A stretch of 64,000 bases of DNA from Verrucomicrobiales bacterium (GTDB lineage Bacteria; Verrucomicrobiota; Verrucomicrobiia; Limisphaerales; J093), in contig JACKPV010000024.1 in NCBI GenBank assembly GCA_024233305.1, forward strand, positions 248,001-312,000, in the 5' to 3' direction. Shown here in pieces: positions 34,236-44,113 of this stretch. A program made the position numbers and the translations under genes. Below the pieces are notes generated by a model. It worked only from the letters and a program-made list of their open reading frames with translations, was not told where the DNA came from and did no database searches. How positions within the stretch are numbered: position 1 is the stretch's first letter; each line of letters opens with the position of its first letter.

Positions 34236-35726
34236 CTATTCCAACGCCGCCCGGCAGGCCGCCTCCGCATAGAGCGGTTCGGCGAAGGTGCGACAGTAGT
34301 CGGCGAGTTCGGCTTTGAGTTCCCGGACCGTCGCCGCATACCGCGGGTCGCCCAGCCGGTTCTCGAGTTCGAAGGGGTCCTCCTGCAAATCGAAGAACCC
34401 CGGGGCATCGGTCGGGGAGACGACGAGCTTGTAGCGCGAGGTGAACGCCCCGATCCACCGGTTGGCGCCCTGCCCCTCGTCCCCGATCCGCACAAAGGCC
34501 AGGTCCTTCCAGCCCGCGGCCGCCGGCCGTCCGCGAAACAACCCCGACGCATCGCGGCCTTCGGTTCGCCCCGCATCCGGCACTCCCAGCAGACCGAGAA
34601 TCGTCGGCTTGAAGTCCACCGTCCCCAGCGCCGTCCCCACCCGCGTCCCCGCCGGAACCAGCCCCGGCGCATAAAGCACGAATGGGATGGCCGCGGAGGT
34701 GTCCAGCGGCACCCCTTTGTTGTGCCGCCCGTGTTCGCCACAAAGGTCGCCGTGATCGGACGTAAAGACGACCACGGTCCGCTCCAGCAAATCCGCCTCC
34801 CGCAACGCCGCCAGCAACCGGCCCACGTTGTCGTCGATGCACTTGACCATGCCGAAATACAGCGCCATCTGCCGGGCGTTGAACCGGTCCGATCGAACCG
34901 CCGCATAGCCGGGCAACTCCTTCCCGGATTGCTTCGCGGAGACCGGCTGCTGGAACGGCAGCCCCGCGAACATCGTGTCGTACGGCGGACGCACCGTGTT
35001 CGGCCCGTGCGGATCAGGCAGGCTGAGCATGTAGCAAAAGGGGCGATCTCGGTGCTCCCGCACGAACGCTATCGCGCGGTCGGTGAGAAAATCCGTCGTG
35101 AACGAGGTTTCGTCGGCCCCCTCGAGGTCGTACGTCGGTTGGCCCCGGGCATTGCGCGCCTTCACCCGCGGCCCCGCGTCGGTGTCCTCGAGCTGCTTCC
35201 AGTGACCCCGGTTGAACATGTAACGATGGTCGCTGAAGCCGAAGTCCCGGCGCGGGGCCCAACCCGGCCGCGCCGGCCCGTCCAAATGCCATTTCCCGGC
35301 GTAACCGGTGGCGTAACCCCGACGCCGCAACACTTCGGCGAAGGTCACCATCTCGTCGCGCATCGGCAGGTCGTTACGCACCGCGCCGGTGGACTGCGGA
35401 TACAACCCGGTCACAAACGAGGCGCGCGACGGGGTGCACACGGGCGACGTCGCGAAGAAACGCGTGGCGATCGCGCCGTGCGCGGCCAGCCAGTCGATGT
35501 TCGGCGTCGAAACCGTCACGCCCGGCCCCCAGACGCAGGCTTGATCCTCCGGCAACAACCGCCGGTAACAGCCCAGCGTCCGGTAGCTGTGCTCGTCGGT
35601 GTGCACAATGACGAGGTTCGGGGAGGCGGCGGGCGTCGCGGCCACCGCCACCCGGGGCGCACCCGCGGCAACCAGCGCCAGCCAGAGCAACCCACGGCCG
35701 GCGAAACGGCAACATCGGCGGTTCAT
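34236..35726 (-). CDS. Secreted sulfatase
   Basis: The 496-residue protein has a signal peptide (about 1-30), N-terminal metal-site motif VIVHTDEHS and the formylglycine motif Cys97-Thr-Pro-Ser-Arg in SPVCTPSRASF, then GYATGYAGKWHL and VVVFTSDHGDLCGEHG. The TDEH variant of the first metal site occurs in a subset of sulfatases. The enzyme would remove sulfate esters from polysaccharides outside the cytoplasm after Cys97 is converted to formylglycine. No sulfatase-maturating enzyme is in the window. ATG 35726 provides the signal peptide. Confidence 0.9.
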   Translation of the reverse strand: MNRRCCRFAGRGLLWLALVAAGAPRVAVAATPAASPNLVIVHTDEHSYRTLGCYRRLLPEDQACVWGPGVTVSTPNIDWLAAHGAIATRFFATSPVCTPSRASFVTGLYPQSTGAVRNDLPMRDEMVTFAEVLRRRGYATGYAGKWHLDGPARPGWAPRRDFGFSDHRYMFNRGHWKQLEDTDAGPRVKARNARGQPTYDLEGADETSFTTDFLTDRAIAFVREHRDRPFCYMLSLPDPHGPNTVRPPYDTMFAGLPFQQPVSAKQSGKELPGYAAVRSDRFNARQMALYFGMVKCIDDNVGRLLAALREADLLERTVVVFTSDHGDLCGEHGRHNKGVPLDTSAAIPFVLYAPGLVPAGTRVGTALGTVDFKPTILGLLGVPDAGRTEGRDASGLFRGRPAAAGWKDLAFVRIGDEGQGANRWIGAFTSRYKLVVSPTDAPGFFDLQEDPFELENRLGDPRYAATVRELKAELADYCRTFAEPLYAEAACRAALE

Positions 35727-35973
35727 GCGGCCATCCTGCCGGGCCGCCCTGGTCGACGGAAGGCGAAACACCGGGGCCGACCGCGCCGCCAAGTCCGCCG
35801 GATCACGTCGCCGGCGGCCCCGGGAACCTGCCGGATTCGCGAACGGCTCTTGCCCGGCGGGCGGGACGGTTGGTAAGGTCCGCCGTGCTTCGTTCGGGAC
35901 CAACGACAACCGACCACACCGCCCGCTCCCGGACCGCCGGCCCCACCCGGTGGCGGCGCGCCTTGCCCGCCGC

Positions 35974-36726
35974 ATGAAGACCCTGGGCCTGATTCCCGCG
36001 CGCTACGCCAGCACCCGGTTCCCCGGCAAACCGCTGGTTCCCATCGCGGGCAGGATGTTGATCCAACGGGTGGTCGAGCAGTGTCGCCGGGCGGCGTCGC
36101 TGGCCGAGGTGATCGTGGCGACGGACGACGACCGGATTGCCGCCGCGGTGCGGCCGTTCTGCCGGGTGGAAATGACCCGCGCCGATCACCCTTCCGGCAC
36201 GGACCGGATTGCCGAGGTGGCGGAACGGATCGACTGCGATGCCGTGGTGAACATTCAAGGGGACGAACCGCTGATCGACCCACAGGTCGTGGACGCGGTC
36301 GCGGCGGCCCTGGAATCGGCGGCGATGTCCACGGCGGCCACCCCGATCCGCGAGGCGGCGGATTACGACAATCCGAATGCGGTCAAGGTGGTGGTGAGCG
36401 AGGCGGGCCGGGCGCTCTATTTCTCGCGACGCACGATCCCGTATCTGCGGGACGAACCCGGCGCAACGACCGACGCCCAACTGGCCGCGTTCCCCTTCCT
36501 CAAGCACCTGGGGATTTACGGTTTTCGCCGGGAAACGCTGTTGCGCTTGGTCCGGCTGCCGGTGGCAGCGCTGGAACGGGCGGAACGGCTGGAACAACTG
36601 CGGGCGCTGGCGAACGACATCGACATCGCCGTGGTGCGGGTCGAACAAGCCGGCATCGGGGTCGACGTCCCCGCGGACGTGGCGCGGGCGGAGGCGTGGC
36701 TGGCGGCGGCGGGAAACCAACCTTGA
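35974..36726 (+). CDS. kdsB: 3-deoxy-manno-octulosonate cytidylyltransferase
   Basis: The 250-residue protein has the KdsB nucleotide-binding start LGLIPARYASTRFPGKPL, VIVATDDDRI, HPSGTDRIAEV and NIQGDEPLI. It activates Kdo with CTP for the lipopolysaccharide inner core, in the cytoplasm. It lies 13 bases before pyrG, which makes its CTP. This pairing is also seen in Chlamydia, supporting PVC-group ancestry. It shows that the organism makes Kdo-containing LPS. Confidence 0.95.
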   Translation: MKTLGLIPARYASTRFPGKPLVPIAGRMLIQRVVEQCRRAASLAEVIVATDDDRIAAAVRPFCRVEMTRADHPSGTDRIAEVAERIDCDAVVNIQGDEPLIDPQVVDAVAAALESAAMSTAATPIREAADYDNPNAVKVVVSEAGRALYFSRRTIPYLRDEPGATTDAQLAAFPFLKHLGIYGFRRETLLRLVRLPVAALERAERLEQLRALANDIDIAVVRVEQAGIGVDVPADVARAEAWLAAAGNQP

Positions 36727-36739
36727 AGGGAGAGACGGC

Positions 36740-38365
36740 GTGCATACGAAATTCATCTTTGTCACCGGCGGGGTGGTGAGTTCGCTCGGCAAGGGGCTCA
36801 CGGCCGCGGCACTCGGCACGTTGCTCGAGAACCGGGGGCTCAAAGTGACGCTGCAGAAGTTCGACCCGTACCTGAACGTCGATCCGGGCACGATGAGCCC
36901 CTACCAGCACGGCGAGGTTTACGTGCTGGACGACGGCGCCGAGACGGATCTCGACCTCGGCCATTACGAACGGTTCACCAGCACGAAGCTCGGACGGATC
37001 AACAACCTCACGAGCGGCCAGGTTTATCAGCGCGTGCTCAACAACGAGCGCGAGGGCAAATACCTCGGCAAAACCGTCCAGGTCATTCCGCACGTCACCG
37101 ACGAGATCAAGAACCGCATTCGGGACATCGCCGAGAAGTCGAAGGCGGATGTGGTGATCACCGAAATCGGCGGCACCACGGGCGACATCGAGGGCCTGCC
37201 GTTCCTCGAGGCGATCCGCGAGTTCGCGCTCGAAGCGGGCCACGGCAACGTGGTGTTCATCCACGTGACCTACGTGCCGTTCATTCGCGCCGCGGGCGAA
37301 CTGAAGACCAAGCCCACTCAGCAATCGGTCGCCAAACTCCGCGAAATCGGCATCACGCCCCACGTGCTCGTCTGCCGCACCGAACGCCCGTTGAACAAGG
37401 AATTGCGCCAGAAGATCTCGCTGTTCTGCAACGTGCCTTACGAGGGGGTCGTCGAGGAAAAGGACGTCGATCACTCGATCTACGAAGTGCCCTTGATGCT
37501 GCAACGCGAGCGGATGGACGACCTCGTCTGCCGACTGCTGCGCCTGGACGTGCCGGCGTCGAACATGTCGCACTGGCAGGACATCCTGCGGAAGATCATC
37601 GCGCCGCAGCAACGGGTGCGCATCGGGATGGTCGGCAAGTACACCGGCCTCAAAGACGCCTACAAATCGGTCGATGAAGCCATCGGGCACGGCGGCATTG
37701 CGAACGATTGCGGCGTCGAGATCGAGAAGATCGAAGCCGAGGACCTCAAGCCCGACGAGATCCGGAAGCAGTTCAAGGGGTTGGCGGGCATTCTCATTCC
37801 CGGGGGGTTCGGCGACCGCGGGGTCGAGGGCAAGATCCTGGCCGCCCGTTACGCGCGGGAACACGGGTTGCCCTATCTCGGCCTGTGCCTGGGAATGCAG
37901 ATCGCGACCATTGAATTCGGACGGCACGTGCTCGGTCTTGAGGGCGCGCATTCCACGGAGTTCAACAAGGAGTCACCGCACCCGGTCATCGCCCTGCTTG
38001 AGGAACAGGAAAACGTGACCAACCTCGGCGGCACCATGCGGCTCGGGGCCCAGGAGGTCGATATCGAGGTGGGCAGTCTGGCCGCGCGATTGTACGGCGC
38101 CTTCGTCGTCCACGAACGCCACCGGCATCGCTACGAGTTCAACAACGCCTACCGCGAGCGCTACGTGAACGGCGGCTTCCGCTTCAGCGGCACCTCGGCG
38201 GAGGGGCAACTGGTCGAACTCATCGAGATTCCGGAACATCCGTTCTTCGTGGCGTGCCAGTTTCACCCCGAGTTCCACAGCAAACCCAACGCGCCCCACC
38301 CGCTCTTCCGCGGGTTCATCGCGGCCGCCCTCGCCTGGTCGCAGCGCGCTGACACCGCCGGCTGA
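36740..38365 (+). CDS. pyrG: CTP synthase
   Basis: The 541-residue, full-length protein starts TKFIFVTGGVVSSLGKG and has an N-terminal amidoligase domain (about 1-265; PYLNVDPGTMSPYQHGEV), followed by a class I glutamine amidotransferase with Cys383 in GLCLGMQ and the HPEFHSKP end of the triad. It converts UTP, ATP and glutamine to CTP. It follows kdsB closely and precedes glycan genes by 20 bases, so CTP supply and surface-sugar activation share a transcript. Confidence 0.97.
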   Translation: MHTKFIFVTGGVVSSLGKGLTAAALGTLLENRGLKVTLQKFDPYLNVDPGTMSPYQHGEVYVLDDGAETDLDLGHYERFTSTKLGRINNLTSGQVYQRVLNNEREGKYLGKTVQVIPHVTDEIKNRIRDIAEKSKADVVITEIGGTTGDIEGLPFLEAIREFALEAGHGNVVFIHVTYVPFIRAAGELKTKPTQQSVAKLREIGITPHVLVCRTERPLNKELRQKISLFCNVPYEGVVEEKDVDHSIYEVPLMLQRERMDDLVCRLLRLDVPASNMSHWQDILRKIIAPQQRVRIGMVGKYTGLKDAYKSVDEAIGHGGIANDCGVEIEKIEAEDLKPDEIRKQFKGLAGILIPGGFGDRGVEGKILAARYAREHGLPYLGLCLGMQIATIEFGRHVLGLEGAHSTEFNKESPHPVIALLEEQENVTNLGGTMRLGAQEVDIEVGSLAARLYGAFVVHERHRHRYEFNNAYRERYVNGGFRFSGTSAEGQLVELIEIPEHPFFVACQFHPEFHSKPNAPHPLFRGFIAAALAWSQRADTAG

Positions 38366-38385
38366 CCTCCCGCCTGCCCCGCCTC

Positions 38386-39342
38386 ATGAACGTCGGCCGC
38401 GGCAAGATCCGAATCGATTTCTGCGACTTCTTCCCGGGTTTCGCCAAGACGGACAATTTCTTCTACCACCTGCTCAAGGAACACTTCCCGGTCGAGCTGT
38501 CCGACCAGCCGGATTTCGTGTTCTTCACGCCCTACGGCCACCAGCACCGGCTGCATACGGGCGTGCGGATCTTCTTTTCACAGGAATCGTGGCCGGCGGA
38601 CTACCGCCATTGCGACTACTCGTTCACCTGCCACCACGCGGACGACCCGCGCCATTGCCGCCTGCCGCTCTACGTGCTCTACGGCCGCGCCGAGGACGTG
38701 ATCAAATCACCGGACGAGGCCGAGGCGACGCTGGAGGCGAAGACGAAGTTCTGCGCGTTCGTGGTGGGGAACCATCATCCGCGCAAGAACCGGAACCGGG
38801 TGGCGTTCTTCGAGAGGTTGTCGGCGCGGAAACACGTCGACTCCGGCGGGCGTTTCCGGAACAACATCGGCGGGCCGATTCCCGGATACTCGGCGGGCAA
38901 GATCGCTTTCCTGCGGCAGTACAAGTTCAACATCGCCTTCGAGAATGCTTCGCTTCCCGGCTACACAACCGAGAAGATCTTCGAGGCGATGCGGGCCCGT
39001 TGCGTGCCGATCTACTGGGGCGACCCGCGGATCGCGGAGGATTTCAACCCGAAGAGCTTCATCAACGCCGCGGATTTCCCGAGCCTCGAAGCGCTCGCGG
39101 ACCACGTGATCGAACTCGACCGCGACGACACCCGCATGTTCGCCTACCTGCGCGAGCCGTATCTGCCGGACAACCGGCCGACGAAGTGGTTCGATCGGAC
39201 GCGGCTGCTCGACCAATTCGAGCGCATCTTCACGACCCCGATCACCCCGGTCGGACACCGTCGCCATTGGTGGCACTTGGGGCGTTGGCGGTGCGTGAAG
39301 CGGAACCAACTTCTTGTCGGGGCTGGGCGGACGGAGGATTAG
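38386..39342 (+). CDS. GT10 (alpha-1,3-fucosyltransferase-like) glycosyltransferase
   Basis: The 318-residue soluble protein has the GT10 C-terminal signature FNIAFENASLPGYTTEKIF followed by ARCVPIYWGDP, and an N-terminal part with FVVGNHHPRKNRN. GT10 enzymes transfer fucose from GDP-fucose to surface glycans. It is 20 bases after pyrG and 2 bases before the GT61 fragment, opening a surface-glycan segment. Fucose specificity is by family only. No GDP-fucose synthesis gene is nearby. Confidence 0.88.
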   Translation: MNVGRGKIRIDFCDFFPGFAKTDNFFYHLLKEHFPVELSDQPDFVFFTPYGHQHRLHTGVRIFFSQESWPADYRHCDYSFTCHHADDPRHCRLPLYVLYGRAEDVIKSPDEAEATLEAKTKFCAFVVGNHHPRKNRNRVAFFERLSARKHVDSGGRFRNNIGGPIPGYSAGKIAFLRQYKFNIAFENASLPGYTTEKIFEAMRARCVPIYWGDPRIAEDFNPKSFINAADFPSLEALADHVIELDRDDTRMFAYLREPYLPDNRPTKWFDRTRLLDQFERIFTTPITPVGHRRHWWHLGRWRCVKRNQLLVGAGRTED

Positions 39343-39344
39343 CC

Positions 39345-39854
39345 GTGAGGGGCTTCCTGAAACGGCATTGGCGCGACTGCCTCCGGCGGCCGGTGGGGCT
39401 CGTGCCGGCCACGGAACTCGTAGTGATCGAGCAGGGCAAGGTGATCGGGGACGCGCGCTTGGCGGCGACCGCCGATGATCGCGTGCTCGAAGGGATGCAG
39501 GCGCTGCACGGGGAGCGCAAGCCAGAGGAACACTGGTCCCTTCGACAACCCCGGCTGCGCCGGCCGAAGAAGCTGCGGGGAACCGCGCTGTTGCTGGCGG
39601 TGGCGTCGGGCAACAATTACTACCACTGGATGATCGAGAGCCTGCCCCGCCTGCACCTCGCCGAGGCGGCCGGTTGGGGATTCGACCAAGTGGACCATGT
39701 GCTCGTCAACCAGCATCAGCAGTTCTTCCACCATGAGACCCTCTCCCGCCTGGGCATCCGCGAGGGGCAGTCACACCCGTGCCACAAGCACGCCGTAACC
39801 ACGGTGGACCGGTTGGTCGTGGAAGCGCTCGAATCTCTCGGTGTCACGCGCTGA
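39345..39854 (+). pseudogene. Truncated GT61-like glycosyltransferase
   Basis: The GTG-started frame of 169 codons carries the GT61/DUF563 hallmark NNYYHWMIESLPRLHLAEA but stops about where the second half of the family (the RIYISR and HGAGLxN part) should begin. No continuation is visible in another frame before the next gene. The fragment therefore appears to be a 3'-deleted remnant, or a minimal domain. It lies 2 bases after the GT10 gene and would be translationally coupled. Confidence 0.65.
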
Positions 39855-40124
39855 ACAGGCACTCCGACGACAATGGAGAGTTTTCCTTGCGACGGTGAAG
39901 CGGTCTTCCCATTGTGTGACGGGGCGCCGGGACAGGGGCGTCGAGCCCGGCCGCACGCCAGCATCGACCAAACTCACGCGCTTCGCGCAGAGAAGGCACG
40001 GGCTGGCCGCCACGGGTGGAACCTGGGCCCCATGAGCCAATTGTCGCAGAAGGACGCGAACTCAGCGGGCGGCTCGCATGCGATTCGTCGAACCGATAAC
40101 CGCGATCAAAGACTTAAGAACACT

Positions 40125-40835
40125 ATGGGATTCAGCCTGCGCCGCTGGTTGCTGGCCACACTCAGTCGCCGGGAACTCGACGTCCGCCAGGAGGAATGGA
40201 AGCACCTCCGGTTCTCCTATTCCCAATTCGGCGAGGATCTCGTCGCGATGAGCCTGCTTCCTGAACCGGGCGGGTTTTACGTCGACGTCGGCGCCTACCA
40301 CCCGGTAACCCTGTCTAACACCTTCCATTTCTATCGCCGGGGCTGGCGCGGAATCGTGATCGACGGCAATCCCGACTGCCTCCACACCTTCGCGCGGCGG
40401 CGTCCCCGCGATGTCCGAGTGCATGCCGCCTTGTCGGACCGGGAGCGCGAGGCGGTCTTCGAAGTCCACCCCGCCGGCACCACCAGCCAGTTGCAGGACA
40501 CCGGCGGCGCCGTGTTACAGCCGTCTCCGGCGGGCGGGCGACAAATCCGGCTGCGGACTCGGACGCTGCGAGCGGTCCTCGACGAGCACCTTCCTGGCGG
40601 AACGAGGGTCGATTTCCTGAGCATCGACTGCGAGCACGAGGATCTGGCTGTCCTCAAGTCGAACGACTGGACCAGGTACCGCGCCCGCGTAGTGTCAGTC
40701 GAGGATTGGGAAACCGAGCCCGAGCGGAGCGAGATCTGCAGGCTGCTCCGCGGGCTGGGATACGCACTGGTGGCCACCGTCGGCATCGGCCGGATCTTCC
40801 GGGATGAACGAAGCGGTTCGCCGGGCCAGGGATAA
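40125..40835 (+). CDS. FkbM-family methyltransferase
   Basis: The 236-residue protein has SAM-binding motif FYVDVGAYHPVTLSN and the FkbM pattern YRRGWRGIVIDGNPDCLHTF and RVDFLSIDCEHEDLAVL. FkbM enzymes O-methylate sugars or small molecules. Here it probably methylates a surface-glycan sugar. ATG 40125 gives a compact protein, and an in-frame ATG at 40032 is possible. Its 3' end overlaps the following glycosyltransferase by 32 bases. Confidence 0.85.
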   Translation: MGFSLRRWLLATLSRRELDVRQEEWKHLRFSYSQFGEDLVAMSLLPEPGGFYVDVGAYHPVTLSNTFHFYRRGWRGIVIDGNPDCLHTFARRRPRDVRVHAALSDREREAVFEVHPAGTTSQLQDTGGAVLQPSPAGGRQIRLRTRTLRAVLDEHLPGGTRVDFLSIDCEHEDLAVLKSNDWTRYRARVVSVEDWETEPERSEICRLLRGLGYALVATVGIGRIFRDERSGSPGQG

Positions 40836-42033
40836 GGGACACCCCGTGCGCCTGCTCTACCTGGGCTACGCCTTTCCTCCCGGAGTCATCGGGCGATTTC
40901 CAAACCTGAATCCCGCCGGGCACTTGGTGGAGTTCCAACTCATCCGCGCGCTGGAGGAGCACCTCGACCTGACGAGCGTGGGCTACATGCCCCGCGAACT
41001 CCGCGGGCGGTTTCCGCCCCGCGACGATTCCCCTGGTCTCGATCATCGGCTATTGCTGTGGGAGTCGCGGGGGGCAATGCTGAGCAATTGGCGCGCGTGG
41101 CGTCGCCTGCGGACTTGGTATTGCGAGGCGGCCGCAGATGGAACCGTCTTCGACGCCGTGCTGGTTTACAACCTGGCGCCCGCCTACAATCGGTTCGTGC
41201 GGTGGCTGCGCAGCCAACGGCATCCTCCCCGGGTCGTGCTCCTGCTGGCGGACAGCAGCACGCTCGGCCGTCGCATTTCCCTCGCCCGCCGGCTGAAGTG
41301 GCGGTTGCAGCCGATGCGCATGCCCGATGAACAGGCGGTGAAAATGTTCGACGCCGCCATCGGTTTCAGCCGGGACACGGAGCGCTTCTTCGCCCTGCGT
41401 GGAGTGCCCTGGCATTGGATGCCCGGAGGGGTTACAGCGGAAGGAGGCTGTCCCGAGGCCGACCGACCGGCATCCGGTCCCCTGACCTTCGCCTATTTCG
41501 GCGCCCTCGCAGAGCACGCCGGTATCCTGCCCCTAATCGAGGCCTTCCTGGCCTCCGGCGTGCCCGGACACCTCCACATCTGCGGGCATGGACAGCTCGG
41601 ACCGATCATTACCACGATCGCAGCCCGCAGCGAGAACCTCCATTTTCATGGACTCCTGGCCACTCCGGATGATTGCGTGGCATGGGCGCGGAAGTTCGAC
41701 GTCCTGGTCAACCCACGCCCCGCCACTTGGGGAAACGAAAACAACTTCCCCTCGAAGGTGTTCCAGTATGCCCTCGCGGGGAGGGCCATTCTGACCACCC
41801 GGCTCTCGGGAGTGGAGCATGTGCTCGGCCCGGGTGCCGTGGTGATCGAGCCAGATCCTCTGGTGGACAACCTCAAACAAGCGATTCTGGCGACGGCGCA
41901 GACGGACCGAATCGAACTCCGGCGCCGCGGCGAAGAGATACGCCAACGAGTGCTTGGCAATTACTCATGGCGCCGCCAAGCGAGACGCGTGGCCCGGTTC
42001 CTGGAGAGAGTAGCCGGCGGGCAAGCCCACTGA
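40804..42033 (+). CDS. GT-B (GT4-like) glycosyltransferase
   Basis: The 409-residue protein has a two-domain GT-B layout: N-terminal LLYLGYAFPPGVIGRFPNL, C-terminal acceptor/donor region FAYFGALAEHAGILPLIEAF and ENNFPSKVFQYALAGRAIL with the sugar-nucleotide-binding glutamate-like end. It probably adds a sugar to a lipid-linked or surface glycan. It overlaps the FkbM gene by 32 bases and is followed by an SGNH hydrolase. Confidence 0.82.
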   Translation: MNEAVRRARDKGHPVRLLYLGYAFPPGVIGRFPNLNPAGHLVEFQLIRALEEHLDLTSVGYMPRELRGRFPPRDDSPGLDHRLLLWESRGAMLSNWRAWRRLRTWYCEAAADGTVFDAVLVYNLAPAYNRFVRWLRSQRHPPRVVLLLADSSTLGRRISLARRLKWRLQPMRMPDEQAVKMFDAAIGFSRDTERFFALRGVPWHWMPGGVTAEGGCPEADRPASGPLTFAYFGALAEHAGILPLIEAFLASGVPGHLHICGHGQLGPIITTIAARSENLHFHGLLATPDDCVAWARKFDVLVNPRPATWGNENNFPSKVFQYALAGRAILTTRLSGVEHVLGPGAVVIEPDPLVDNLKQAILATAQTDRIELRRRGEEIRQRVLGNYSWRRQARRVARFLERVAGGQAH

Positions 42034-42078
42034 ACGCCGGCAGAAACCGTCCACTTGCTGGATTCGGAGAACTCTGTT

Positions 42079-43293
42079 ATGACCTGCTCGATGGCAGAAC
42101 AGCGCAACCCAAAGCGGAGCAGACTGGCGGGAATCCTCGCAAGCCTGATCGTCTTCGTGATCGCGTATACCGTGCTGGACTTCGGTATTGGCCACTTCGC
42201 CTGCGCTCGCAAACTCGAGCGAGTAAAGGAGGAGATCAGGAAAGAACAGGACATGTCGGTCGAAGGGGGGCACGGTCTCAGGTCGCTGGTCTTTCACCAT
42301 GGGATGCGCGCGAACTACGACGGGACCGCCGAATGGGGTGACCGGACGTATCACCTCCGCACGGATTCCCTGGGCTTCAAAGACCGGGAATGCCGGGAGA
42401 TCTCACTGACCAACTCCGCGGGGAGCCTGCTCTTCCTGGGGGATTCGTTCACCGAGGGAATCGGCGTCGAGGCCTCGAGCAACTTTGTGGGCTGCATCGA
42501 AGCGACCCTGCGGAACGGCAGCCCTGACATTCAGGTCCTTAACGCCGGGGTGAGTTCATATTCGCCGAAGCTCTGTCTCCTCAAGGCGGTGCACTATCGC
42601 GAGAACGTCGGATTGCATTTCGACGAGGTCTGGATCTTCCCCGATTGCTCGGATGTACAGGACGAGATGATCTACGGCGCATTCGCGCCGGCCGGCTTGA
42701 CGAACTCACCGCCCCTCTTTCCCGCGATCCGCTTCGACCCGCTGCCCAACAACCCGGGGTTTTTCCAGCGCTCGCTCACCTATCGGACGCTGTGCCGGCT
42801 CACAACGGGAAACGACCCGTGGCATCGACGTCGATACCGTTTGGCCGGCAGCGAGATCCTTCTCGACTACTGGGTCCGTGACGCATGGCTCTGGAATTCG
42901 ACTGCGTATGAATCCTGGGGGCGGACGGGCCTGGAGTCTGCGCGTTTCCACATGAAGGAACTCGTTGGCTACCTCCGGCGTCTTGGCGTTCGGGTGGGCC
43001 TTGGCGTCTACCCGTGGCCGGACGAGATACTGCGCTGGCGGGGCCGCTCCCTTCATGAGGATTTCTGGAGAGAGTTTGCCAAGGCAATGGACGTGCCCTT
43101 GCTCGACCTCTATCCCGCCTTCCTCTCGGGCGAGCCCAAAGAAACCGTAAGGCGCTTCTTCATCAAGGGCGATGTCCACTGGAACGAGGAAGGCCACGGT
43201 TTGGTGGCGGCGCAATGGCTGAAGTTCCGCGAATCCCTGACGAACTGGCCAGCGCTCACCGCCTTGCTCGTGCCGCGCGCCCTCCCGCAATGA
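42079..43293 (+). CDS. Membrane-anchored SGNH/GDSL hydrolase
   Basis: The 404-residue protein has a membrane anchor at about 17-37 and an SGNH fold: block I FLGDSFTEG with Ser123, block III-like VLNAGVSSYSPK, block V DVHWNEEGH near the C-terminus. Such enzymes acetylate or deacetylate glycans in the periplasm (AlgX/PatB-like roles). It closes the plus-strand glycan segment. ATG 42079 is preceded by GGAG. In-frame starts at 42055 (CTG) and 42091 are possible. Confidence 0.8.
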   Translation: MTCSMAEQRNPKRSRLAGILASLIVFVIAYTVLDFGIGHFACARKLERVKEEIRKEQDMSVEGGHGLRSLVFHHGMRANYDGTAEWGDRTYHLRTDSLGFKDRECREISLTNSAGSLLFLGDSFTEGIGVEASSNFVGCIEATLRNGSPDIQVLNAGVSSYSPKLCLLKAVHYRENVGLHFDEVWIFPDCSDVQDEMIYGAFAPAGLTNSPPLFPAIRFDPLPNNPGFFQRSLTYRTLCRLTTGNDPWHRRRYRLAGSEILLDYWVRDAWLWNSTAYESWGRTGLESARFHMKELVGYLRRLGVRVGLGVYPWPDEILRWRGRSLHEDFWREFAKAMDVPLLDLYPAFLSGEPKETVRRFFIKGDVHWNEEGHGLVAAQWLKFRESLTNWPALTALLVPRALPQ

Positions 43294-43493
43294 CGGGCAG
43301 CAGACGCCGTCCCTGGCGCCTCTCGAATCGGGAGTGAAAACACGATCCCGTAGCGGGCATTACGCACCACGCCCGAGCTTCCGTTCGAGCTGCGCTTGGT
43401 GATCAGTCGCGGAAGCATGGTCGCATCGCCGGAATCACGCCTCCTCACCATTCGGACGGGGTGTTCGTCCGCTCCCGCTCCGGGAATGCCGGT

Positions 43494-44072
43494 TTAGGCC
43501 AAGCGCTCATGCGCGGCGCGAAAAGGCCCGCGTCGAGGGAGCAGCCAAGACTTCAGGCGGCTTACCGCGGTCCTCGTGGCGGCCGCGACCGCCGGAGTCA
43601 GCTTGGTGCCAAGCGTGAAGGGGTCGGCCACTTCGATCGCGAGGATGCGGACCGTCTCCGGCATGGCCAGGCCGAGCAGGCGGCCCAAGGCGAGCGTTTC
43701 CCCGACTCCGAGGAAGTGGGGGGAGGCCACGCGGCGGGTTTCGATCTGCTCGCCCTGAAACTCGTGCAGCGTTCCAGGGGCGGCGCGGCCGGTCTGGATT
43801 GAATCCACGATGATCAGATCGCGATACCCCACGATGACATCCAGCAGCGCCAACCCCATCTCGCACACTTCAACGACGTCGCAACGTGCCGCATCCGCCA
43901 CGGGCAGGCGTCCCTGCAACTCCCGCGCCACCAGCAGCCCCACGGCATCGTCGGAGAGGATGTCATTGCCCAACCCGAGAACGAGCGTGCGCGACGCCGG
44001 GTCGCCTTGAAAAGGTAACGGCGACCCCGACATCACGGAGGTCGTGGCTGCCGGGATCGCCGCGCTGTTCAT
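43494..44072 (-). CDS. [NiFe]-hydrogenase maturation endopeptidase
   Basis: The 192-residue protein has the HyaD/HycI/FrcD-family start LVLGLGNDILSDDAVG, the second-site region VVEVCEMGLALLDV and SPHFLGVGETL, which supply the acidic and His ligands that sense nickel. The family cuts the C-terminal extension off a large subunit once the NiFe centre is built. The large subunit just upstream has such an extension after His483, so that is the expected substrate. It is the last gene of the operon. Confidence 0.88.
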   Translation of the reverse strand: MNSAAIPAATTSVMSGSPLPFQGDPASRTLVLGLGNDILSDDAVGLLVARELQGRLPVADAARCDVVEVCEMGLALLDVIVGYRDLIIVDSIQTGRAAPGTLHEFQGEQIETRRVASPHFLGVGETLALGRLLGLAMPETVRILAIEVADPFTLGTKLTPAVAAATRTAVSRLKSWLLPRRGPFRAAHERLA

Positions 44073-44113
44073 CGGATGCAGTCAACAGAACCGCCCGCGA
44101 AACGAACCGTCCA

